Shown: in pieces, positions 56,346-64,000 of the stretch | Layout of the letters: each line of letters starts with the position of its first letter | Position numbering within the stretch: position 1 is the first letter of the stretch | Assembly (NCBI GenBank): GCA_030248215.1 | Contig: JASANG010000206.1 | Coordinates: 56,681-120,680 of the forward strand | DNA: 64,000 bases | Direction: 5' to 3' | DNA from: Enoplolaimus lenunculus | Taxonomy: Eukaryota > Nematoda > Enoplea > Enoplida > Thoracostomopsidae | The notes under the pieces: model-generated | What the model was told of the DNA's origin: nothing | Databases searched by the model: none | What the model saw: the letters and a program-made list of their open reading frames with translations, nothing else | Position numbers and translations under genes: made by a program

Positions 56346-56597
56346 CACTGCAAATTCCAGTGAGTTGATTTTAACTCAGAATGAATCACTCCGTCTGAGT
56401 AATAGGACTACCAGAGCTCATAATTTTCAGCTGATTCAACTCAATTTAGTTTAAATGATCAATTCACCCGGAATCAAATCCAACTGAGAGAGAGTGTGAA
56501 AATCAACTCAACTGAGAGTATGCTAAATGGTTACAAACTCATAGATAAACTAACTTGCTAGCTGAGTTGATTATTCAATTCGTTGAAATTTACCGTG
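56346..56597. mobile_element. R3 MITE, complete, 252 bp
   Basis: Ends CACTGCAAATTCCAGTGAGT and GTTGAAATTTACCGTG; interior more diverged than in 52009-52260. Confidence 0.82.
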
Positions 56598-56636
56598 TAC
56601 GCTTCAACAGATTAGTTGTAACTTAATTAATATTTG

Positions 56637-56765
56637 GGCCAATGTTAATTTAAGGGTCGTTACAGTAGATTAAGCGTATTCCTAAGCTTAAGCCTAAGCA
56701 AAAACATGTAATCTAGAATCTAAATGCACTCTTTTATAGACCCAACAGAAACCAAAAAATGCCAA
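56637..56765. mobile_element. R2 MITE, right end missing
   Basis: GGCCAATGTTAATTTAAGGG, then CCTAAGCTTAAGCC and AATCTAGAATCTAAATGCAC. Confidence 0.7.
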
Positions 56766-57152
56766 TTTTCTATTAGTAAAATGTCAAAAAATTGGCAATT
56801 ACATCTTCAGTGAGAAAACGTTTATAAAACAAATACGGTACTTAAAGTCGTACTTTTCTAAAGCCTTGCAAAATATATTAGTGCCCCAAACCTGATATTA
56901 AAGTACATTTGCGCTTGACCCTAAAGTATTGAAACGAGTTTCAAAATGGTCATGTATCCACATCCCAACCTACATTCGACAAGGAAGTTTCAATTTCAAC
57001 TAAAATTAAAAATAAGTCTCTAATAAGTGTCATTTTGATGCTATTAAAGCTAAAGATTTAACGTTACATGTAGCACTTGACATTTTGTGAAATATTCTAT
57101 AATGGTTGACAAAATTGCGTGAAAAGTTATTGTTACAATGTGTTATTTATAT

Positions 57153-57474
57153 CAAGAGTGGATGATGCATAGTTCTATAAGAGATGCAACTGGGCTACAC
57201 TATGTGTACAAACGAATGTACCCGGCACGCGTTGCATTTTTGGCCTGCCCACCCTTGTATTTATAGAGGGGATACACCTAGTGCGAACCATGGCACTTTA
57301 TGTATTTGGTGTCAAACATGCTCTCTTTTTATAGTTTAATTTAGGGTTATTGCATGAGACAACGATCCGCTCTCTAAACAAACGGGAGGTCGACCAAAAA
57401 CGCAACATCGGTTGGTTCGTTTTGTACCACGCGAAATTACAAGAGTTGCACACTCTAGTATTATGCACTCTTGT
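57153..57474. mobile_element. R7 MITE, complete, about 322 bp
   Basis: CAAGAGTGGATGATGCATAG on the left and ATTATGCACTCTTG on the right; inner CGCGTTGCATTTTTGGCC with inverse. Confidence 0.8.
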
Positions 57475-57743
57475 TTATAGCAATGACACAACAAAGCTTT
57501 AGTTTTTCAGTACATTTGGCATTCTCGCAAAAGATTTTCAAGTACAACTGAGCGCAATGATTAATAAGTAGGATACCCTATATGATATCGCCTTGTTGTG
57601 CCTGAAGATATTTATTTGCACGAATAGTGGGTCCAAACTTGAACGCAAGTTTCATTTATCGCAATATTCTATTGTACCTTTTGCGATACGAAAAGATTTT
57701 CTCGCAAAATCTACCTCTTGCTTCAATTCACTTGTTAAATGTA

Positions 57744-58042
57744 AAGTTCCATTCACATGTGCAAGTTTTTGCAGCCAGAACTCGCATCTGCAACTTGCAT
57801 GAAATACTTGCAGCTGTTAGCATTTTCAAAGGAACATTTCGATTGACCAATCAAACTGCAGGTGCAAGAATTACAAGCGACTAGGAACTGCGTTCACAGG
57901 TATGAATTAAATCAAATAGCATAAATCCCAGTAAATAATTTGTAGCTGCAAGAACTTCAAAGCTGTTTTGTGACCATACTTGCGTGTGCAAATTGCATGT
58001 GTACGTTTTTGCTGCAAAAACTTGCACGTGTGAATAGATCTT
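57744..58042. mobile_element. R5 MITE, about 299 bp
   Basis: GTTCCATTCACATGTGCAAG to ACTTGCACGTGTGAATAGAT. Internal order is closest to the copy at 336-627, so R5 has at least two subfamilies. Confidence 0.75.
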
Positions 58043-58589
58043 TTGCCCAGTTGTAGCTATGCAGTTGAAGTGAAACGAAATATACTTCAGATCAGAACCT
58101 ATTGCTGAAACCGTCTACAAATAGATTGTGTTCACGCGAAAATGTTTCATTATGAGTCTTCAAAAAACAAAGACTCCAATATTTCTCATTATGTTTAACT
58201 CAACGTTCAACCAGCACATAAAACCAAAACCTGTCATTTTGAAACCATTTCGAGTCAAAAATCTAAACTCACCAGAGCTTTGGGTTGAACTGAATGACGT
58301 AGAATGTTTAAAGTCACGAAATTGTTTTAAAAATTATAGCTTGAAAACGCTTGATTAGCAAACTCAGAACGAAAAGCTGTGAATGACAGCGATTGCAAAA
58401 ACAGTGACAGATTAATATTATAATATTAGCTGAATGATCATGCACTGATTTTGTAAACAAATCAAACCCCAAGTGCACAAGCTGCAAACCTCAGCGGAGA
58501 CTCGATGAATTTTTAGGAAAAACAAATTTGAATAAATAATTAATACTGCAGGGTATGTAATTTTATTAGCAAAGACTGAGTCTAAAAAA

Positions 58590-59341
58590 ATTAAAGGAGA
58601 CGTCGGTGCAACAATTAAAAGACGGAGGTGAAACCAAATTAGGTAATTGAAACTGATGTTGACATTATTTAAACGGAGGTGAATCTAAATTAGGTAATTG
58701 AAACTGATGGTGAAATTATTTTTAAAGGAGGTAAAATTAAATCAGGTAATTGAAACGGAGGTTGACATTATTTAAACGAAGGTGAATCTAAATTAGGTAA
58801 TTGAAACTGATGGTGAAATTATTTTTAAAGGAGGTGAAATTAAATCAGGTAATTGAAACTGAGGTTGACATTATTTAAACGGAGGTGAATCTAAATTAGG
58901 TAATTGAAACTGATGGTGAAATTATTTTTAAAGGAGGTAAAATTAAATCAGGTAATTGAAACGGAGGTTGACATTATTTAAACGAAGGTGAATCTAAATT
59001 AGGTAATTGAAACTGATGGTGAAATTATTTTTAAAGGAGGTGAAATTAAATCAGGTAATTGAAACTGAGGTTGACATTATTTAAACGGAGGTGAATCTAA
59101 ATTAGGTAATTGAAACTGAGGTTGACATTATTTAAACGGAGGTGAATCTAAATTAGGTAATTGAAACTGAGGTTGACATTATTTAAACGGAGGTGAATCT
59201 AAATTAGGTAATTGAAACTGAGGTTGACATTATTTAAACGGAGGTGAATCTAAATTAGGTAATTGAAACTGATGGTGAAATTATTTTTAAAGGAGGTGAA
59301 ATTAAACCAGGTAATTGAAACTGATGTGGAAATTATTTTAA
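58590..59341 (+). repeat. Minisatellite, 14 units of about 51-54 bp with higher-order pattern
   Basis: Every unit contains AGGTAATTGAAAC. Two types alternate: one with GGTGAATCTAAATTAGG and TTGACATTATTTAAAC, the other with GGTxAAATTAAATCAGG and GGTGAAATTATTTTTAAA. A four-unit block of about 206 bp is repeated (marker variant AACGGAGGTTGAC at 58754 and 58960). Then one type runs four times in a row. Confidence 0.93.
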
Positions 59342-59344
59342 CAA

Positions 59345-59918
59345 TAACGTGTAAAACATCAGATCATTAAGTTTCCTTTTGGATAGCAGATAAATTCTAA
59401 AAAATTAGCGATGTACAACAAAACGAAGTAACGATACGATTTTTAATATCCTCGTGTATAAGTTTTGCCACTAATTTACCAAAATCTCACCGAACAAATT
59501 CTGCCAAAACCGGAGTTCAATTACCTGCTAAAATACCTGAGAATTTTGTAAAATTTGTTACAACTGTTTCGAGTTTTTGTTAAATATTCTGTTAATAATT
59601 TTTTTGCTTAATCCAACTTTGTCTGAATTTATGATCAACTTGCAATAATTTCTACAAAATATAAAAAACATCAACTATTCACCGCACGCACTCTTTAGTG
59701 AAAACCTTAACCTAATTGATATAAGCAATTTCCGTGTATTTAAAGACTTTATTTGGTATGGCAAGTGTCATGTAAGCTGGTATTCGCTAACCCAAAAAGT
59801 TAGAACTCGATAACCTTTTGGTTATACATTAATGTATTCTGCAAAAATTTACACAGAAAATATTACGTAAACCAACTGGAAATGCTTTGTGACTTTAAAC
59901 ATAACAAATGACGTTTGA
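59345..59918. other. Unassigned AT-rich DNA
   Basis: No gene, tandem repeat or paired ends recognised. Confidence 0.3.
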
Positions 59919-59920
59919 AG

Positions 59921-60111
59921 GGCCGATGTATAGAATAGGGTCGGATCGTTTTCCGGCGGGGCTGTAATAGAGTCAGTTGATCGTTTAGACTAACTTTTTT
60001 GCTTAGGCTTAGGCTTTGGAATATGCTCATCCTTACGCTTAGGCTTAGGTTTATGAATATGCTTAGGAATATGCTTATAATACTGTTCCGTCCCTGTTCT
60101 TTACATTGGCC
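59921..60111. mobile_element. R1 MITE, 191 bp
   Basis: GGCCGATGTATAGAATAGGG to GTTCCGTCCCTGTTCTTTAC..TTGGCC. It has one GGGTCGGA-type end and one GTTCCG-type end, so it is a hybrid of the two R1 variants. Confidence 0.82.
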
Positions 60112-60114
60112 ATG

Positions 60115-60805
60115 ACTTTAATCAATAACAAATGGCGTCAAAGTCATGAAATTTTTATGAATTTGAGTTCAATCCGTTCCGTTTCGTTTATTTAATTTAA
60201 TAGCGGTTTACAAGCATTTGTTGAACAATTTACTGCGTGAAATATTCTGGCAAAATTATGGTTTATAAAATGTGTTTCAAAAACCGAATATACCAACTTT
60301 TAAACGATAAACACCACTGTTGATTAGCGGTAATACGAAACTTAAACACTGTACAAATTGTTTGATTGATTATTTCCCGGCACATAAAAGTTCAAAGTTG
60401 AAAACTGAATCTTTTGAGCAGGGAAATCGGTTGGTTCTTTAAAAGACATTTCGAGTTCGTAAAATGGCAGACAACTTAAAATGTTTCAACCAGGTGGACT
60501 ATGAAGTCAAACCAACTAAAATTAATATTTTTAGAAATTTGTGTAAGAAATAAAAAAGCTTAATTATTACATTGATTACCTCGAGGTTCTAATTCAAATT
60601 TTAATTTTTGTCGAATTTTTTTTACTTAAACTAACATTTTTGCTGCATTTTGACGGATATTAGCGAAATGAAAAAGTATTAATTACAACGGTGAAATAAT
60701 TTATCTTTACGTCAAACTGCGGTCAATAGTGGCAAATACTGCCATGACAAATGTCATATAAACCCAACAGCAAAATGTTGAGTTGTCATGATTAAAATTA
60801 TCAAT
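60115..60805. other. Unassigned AT-rich DNA
   Basis: No gene, tandem repeat or paired ends recognised. Confidence 0.3.
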
Positions 60806-60809
60806 TATA

Positions 60810-60937
60810 CACTGCAGATTTCAGTGAGTTGAATTTAACTCAGAATGAGTTGAATCACTTAGTCAGAGATAGGGCTATCAGAACTCACCATTTTGAGTTG
60901 ATTCAATTCATTCTGAGTTAATTAACCAACCCACCCA
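60810..60937. mobile_element. R3 MITE, right part missing
   Basis: CACTGCAGATTTCAGTGAGT, then TGAGTT words to about 60937. Confidence 0.72.
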
Positions 60938-60977
60938 AAAGTAATATAATCTATTTGCTTCGCATCTGAGTACATGT

Positions 60978-61250
60978 TTAACCGTTTCTCACATGAATAT
61001 TTTCAACTTCATAAGAGAAGTAATTTCAAGGTAAGATTCGATCCCAAGTCCCTCCGTTGGGAGGTGTTTACGATGACCACTCAGCTATAGGAGCTTGATG
61101 GTCCAGTCCGAGAGCGTTCTCACGTCTTGTAGAGATTTTGCACTGCGCATATAAATTAGAACTATTAAACACTTCTAACAGTATCTGTGTTGCTCGTATA
61201 TTACTTGTATTTTAGTTGCTTATTGTATACTCTATGAGTTAAAGGGTAAA
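60978..61250 (-). mobile_element. R6 piggyBac-like MITE, subfamily of 8269-8472
   Basis: TTAACCGTTTCTCACATGAA at one end, GAGTTAAAGGGTAA at the other. On the minus strand TATAGCTGAGTGGTCATCG and TTGGGATCGAATCTTACC are A- and B-box-like. Confidence 0.75.
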
Positions 61251-61332
61251 TACTTCTTCCCCACACCAGTGTTAATTTAACAGAATATGTAAATCCCCTG
61301 AAAGCAATTCATATTTTAAATCATCACATGTT

Positions 61333-61440
61333 TGGACTTCGGCTTAGGCTTAGGTTTAGGCTTAGAGGTTTAAGTTTACGTTGAGAAAAAGGCTTGCATG
61401 TGCTTGTCCTTAAGCGTAACGTAAGCCGCACCCTCAAAAG
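61333..61440. repeat. TTAGGC-bearing fragment
   Basis: GGCTTAGGCTTAGGTTTAGG without R1 or R2 ends; probably a decayed copy. Confidence 0.4.
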
Positions 61441-61901
61441 TGATATGAGTGTTCAGGAGCTCAAAATATCAAAAAATAGTCGCCTGAACTTTTCAACATA
61501 AACATTCCGAATTTTACTACTTTAAACAGACCACAGATGCTGTGTTATAGTTTCTTTGAGCACAAGGAAAGACATCGCGCTGGTTTCAATTAAACTGCCG
61601 CTGAGCCGCAAGATAATGGTCTTACATTCAAATTAATACTTAGTTCAACTGAAAAGTCTATTTGTAATTATAAGATTTCGAAACGAAATAATCAGAATAA
61701 AAACAGTGTTTTAATCTGTGTTTGCTCGCCGTGAAAATGTCACAAACCTGTTAGCGGATTCATTTTGGATTAGAAATTTTGTGGCAAAACAAATCATTTG
61801 CTTGAGTCTTCATTAAACTCACTTTTATTAGGATTGCGCTATACTTTTGTTGACGTACGGCGCCGTACGACGCCGTCCGTCACCGTGCGGTATCGTACGC
61901 A

Positions 61902-62061
61902 TGCCTGTAGCCAGCTCACCTTGCTAGGGTGGCTAAAAAATTTTCAGGAGCGGCATTCAAGGGTTTTCAATGAGTTACAAGCAAGATTGAAAATTCTCTG
62001 CGGGGCCAAAATTTTTCGAGGGGGACCTGAGCTCCCCCTTCCCCCCTTCGCTATGGGCCCG
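61902..62061 (+). mobile_element. R8 hAT-like MITE, 160 bp
   Basis: GCCTGTAGCCAGCTCACCTT to TTCGCTATGGGCCCG; a CCGTACGCCGTCCG patch lies on its left. Confidence 0.72.
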
Positions 62062-62160
62062 AGGCTTAGGCTTAGGCTTAGGCTTAGGTTAGGAATATGC
62101 TCATTCCTAGCTTTAGGCTTAAGCTTAGGTTTAGGTTAAGAATATGCTTATAATACTGTA
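62062..62160. mobile_element. R1 MITE, right half
   Basis: TTAGGC run joined directly to the R8 end, continuing to GCTTATAATACTGTATAC. Confidence 0.6.
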
Positions 62161-62519
62161 TACAAATATGGCTGTAATACAAAACATGAGTGACCCACTA
62201 TGCGAAAAAAGGCATAGAATATGAATCTATTATTTGTTCAATATCTATGGCGTAGGCTTTCAATACCAATAATACAAAGAACCGTTTATATTGTAATTAA
62301 ATGTTGCCAAAAACCGAATTGGTTTGAATGCCCAAGCTTTTGCCAGAAAGTTTTCAATGTACCTAAATAGTTACCACATTTACCGGATATAACTATTGTA
62401 GCAGCTGAAATTTCAAGCAATATTCCCGTAACCACCTTGAGATAGTTTCGTTTTCTTAAAGACTACAGTTCTTATAGTAGGTTTACGCATGGAGTACATA
62501 TTATCAGAGGTGCACAACG

Positions 62520-63270
62520 TGGGTACGTGCGAGAAGATTTGACGCGGGTATACCTGTGGGTGAAAATTTTCAAAGAGCGGGTAAAAATTTGTTATTTTTA
62601 CCTACCTAACATTTCAATTAAAAACGGCAAGCAGCAGTTTAAAGTACATAGCTAGTATCCCTCACAAATAAAGCAGATTGCTAAGATTATGGTTCTGGCT
62701 GAATTTAGGCCATCCGTTCGGGAATACTTTTCACATATGTTTCACCAGAAAGTTTTGGAGTATAGTTTATTATATAGCATTTGGAGACATTCTTCGTTGT
62801 TCTTATAGAAGTTATATTTTCCTTTGGTTTGGAACAATATGCTCACAGGTTTTATGAGTGAAATCTTAAGACAAGTTGCAACCAAACCATAAAAATGTGT
62901 GATACGATCTTAACTACAATGATTTCGTACAGACTAGAACGTTTTGAATCACTGATCATCATCACCCATCGGCAAACAACCTTATTTTACCGGTGATGGG
63001 TGTAATGTGCAATAGTATCCAATGTTACATTTTTACTGAATGGTTTGTTTTCAATGTTACTAATAAAAGTTTTTTGTAGCGTAAATCTAGAGACTAACAT
63101 TTATACACTGTAAAATTACACAATTGTATTGAACACAGAAGTAGTTATATGTGCGGGTAAAGGCGGGCATTGAGTAACGGAATTTTGCGCGGGCATACCC
63201 GCGGTAAAAGAACAAAATTTTTTATTATAAAGCCCAGCGCGGGTATACAAATCTTTACCCGTTTACACAT
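62520..63270. repeat. ACCCGC/GCGGGT-rich element with AT-rich middle
   Basis: GACGCGGGTATACCTGTGGG and AGCGGGTAAAAATTTG on the left; GCGCGGGCATACCCGCGGTA and GCGCGGGTATAC on the right. Related to 45570-45840. The middle has no feature. Confidence 0.4.
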
Positions 63271-63287
63271 TTGCATATAATATACTG

Positions 63288-63360
63288 TAGTGACCCGGAG
63301 TGCTTATTTTCGGCATGAATCAATACGAGTCTGTTTCCCTAATAAGAGTCTGTAAATCGA
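63288..63360. mobile_element. R10 end fragment
   Basis: TGTAGTGACCCGGAGTGCTT, then AATACGAGTCTG..CTAATAAGAGTCTG. Confidence 0.45.
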
Positions 63361-63726
63361 TTGTGTCCAAAACCTACGGTGTGTACATGCCAAATTTTGG
63401 GTCGCCTTGTGCCAGCTTCCACATTTTTGCAGTCTGAAATGGTTGTCTTCAAGCAAAACTACAGAAAACTAAATATTATAAAAGGTACATACCTACAAAC
63501 TGCAAAAATTGCAATTAGCTTTTCGCTCGCTTCGCTTGTAAAGTTTCTTACACCGTTTATTTTGTTGCCGTGCCGTAGAAGCACACCCACGATTTTGAAT
63601 GTGTTTCTGCCGTTCTGACTAAATTAAGTTAACTAGAAATGACCATAGATAATAATTATCTTCAAACCTTAATACTTGTGCCTTTACACAAATTTCTCGT
63701 GAAGGTGTTTCTGGCTTGTGTGCTAT

Positions 63727-63780
63727 CAGGATGTAAACAGATATTAAAAATAACGGAAACGGATATCCGGTTACACCCTG
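63727..63780. mobile_element. R11 MITE, minimal 54-bp copy
   Basis: CAGGATGTAAACAGATATTA joined almost directly to ATATCCGGTTACACCCTG: two ends with nearly nothing between. Confidence 0.72.
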
Positions 63781-63795
63781 CTTGATACAGATTAC

Positions 63796-63948
63796 GGCCA
63801 ATGTAAAGAACAGTGGCGGAACAGTATTATAAGCATATTTCTAAGCCTAAGCGTAAGCCTAAGCCAAGCAAAAAATTAGTCTAAAGCTTAAGCTTACTCT
63901 ATTGCAGTCCCACAGAAAAACGGTCCGCCCGTGATCTTTACATGGGCC
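63796..63948. mobile_element. R1 MITE, complete, 153 bp
   Basis: GGCCAATGTAAAGAACAGTG to GTCCGCCCGTGATCTTTACA..GGGCC. The shortest full copy, with only a few CCTAAGCC words. Confidence 0.85.
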
Positions 63949-64000
63949 CAGATTACAAACAAATCGCTCTCAAATACGCAACAATGCCACAGTTAGCAAA

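Noticed and set aside
58128-58358. 76-codon plus-strand ORF
   Set aside because: No recognisable motif; length expected by chance in 64 kb.
58590-59341. CRISPR-like regular repeat array
   Set aside because: Units are contiguous with no unique spacers, and the setting is a eukaryotic genome.
63-63948. Window being a chromosome end or fusion point because of TTAGGC arrays
   Set aside because: The arrays are short, in both orientations and enclosed by MITE ends; no long terminal array exists.
1-64000. Retroviral, LTR, Polinton or other capsid-bearing fossils
   Set aside because: No polymerase, integrase, capsid or long terminal repeat signature was recognised anywhere in the window.

Overview
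The window reads as animal nuclear DNA, most likely from a nematode. Genes are few and split by short introns with TTTTCAG-type acceptors. The base composition is AT-rich, and TTAGGC, the nematode telomere hexamer, occurs in many short internal arrays. The protein families (a large rhodopsin-class receptor, a GILT thiol reductase, a GLUT-type transporter, OSCP1 and a peptide precursor) fit an animal. The species cannot be named from sequence alone. I saw no bacterial operon, no coding transposon and no retroviral, LTR or Polinton-like element.

Genes in order: (1) 5594-2895, minus: two-exon seven-helix receptor, 528 aa. (2) 30811-32656, plus: two-exon GILT-like protein, 290 aa, with an N-terminal membrane anchor in place of a clear signal peptide. 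(3) 40268-38060, minus: two-exon sugar-transporter-family protein, 520 aa. (4) 47488-43756, minus: four-exon OSCP1 homologue, 422 aa; its second exon (46763-46605) lies in a frame with no long ORF and was found by conservation and splice phase. (5) 55263-53400, minus: two-exon secreted precursor, 143 aa, made of a signal peptide, an acidic spacer and twelve tandem heptads of the type F-D-P-Y-x-K-R. It looks like an undescribed neuropeptide precursor and is the main discovery candidate. Weak possible exons or gene fragments are at 28723-29124, 33650-33753 and 47973-48364.

Most other sequence that I could place is short non-autonomous DNA elements with terminal inverted repeats (MITEs). I name the families R1 to R12. 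R1 and R2 have unrelated ends but both carry internal TTAGGC arrays, about 25 copies together. R3 ends in CACTGTAAATTCCAGTGAG and is built of TGAGTT words. R4 ends in CACTGCAAAAAATGGTGAG and is rich in TGAGTCA. R5 is rich in CACGTG and CAGCTG. R6 has TTAA-CCC piggyBac-like ends around a tRNA-like Pol III box pair. R7 begins CAAGAGTGCATGATAC, R8 CAGGCCCGTAGCCAG, R9 GGxCCGGAGCAGCCACC, R10 GTAGTGACCCGAATA, R11 CAGGGTxxAACCGGATA, and R12 GGTCCATATTCTCAAATG. There are also tRNA-headed SINEs, several minisatellites including a 14-copy array with higher-order structure, a TA microsatellite and a C-rich tract.

Layout: 1-2.9 kb repeats; 2.9-5.6 kb receptor; 5.6-30.8 kb repeats and unassigned DNA; 30.8-32.7 kb GILT; 32.7-38 kb repeats and unassigned DNA; 38-40.3 kb transporter; 40.3-43.7 kb repeats; 43.7-47.5 kb OSCP1, its introns full of MITEs; 47.5-53.4 kb repeats; 53.4-55.3 kb peptide precursor; 55.3-64 kb repeats and unassigned DNA. 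The genes are unrelated in function. The receptor and the peptide precursor could both belong to peptidergic signalling, but nothing in the sequence links them.
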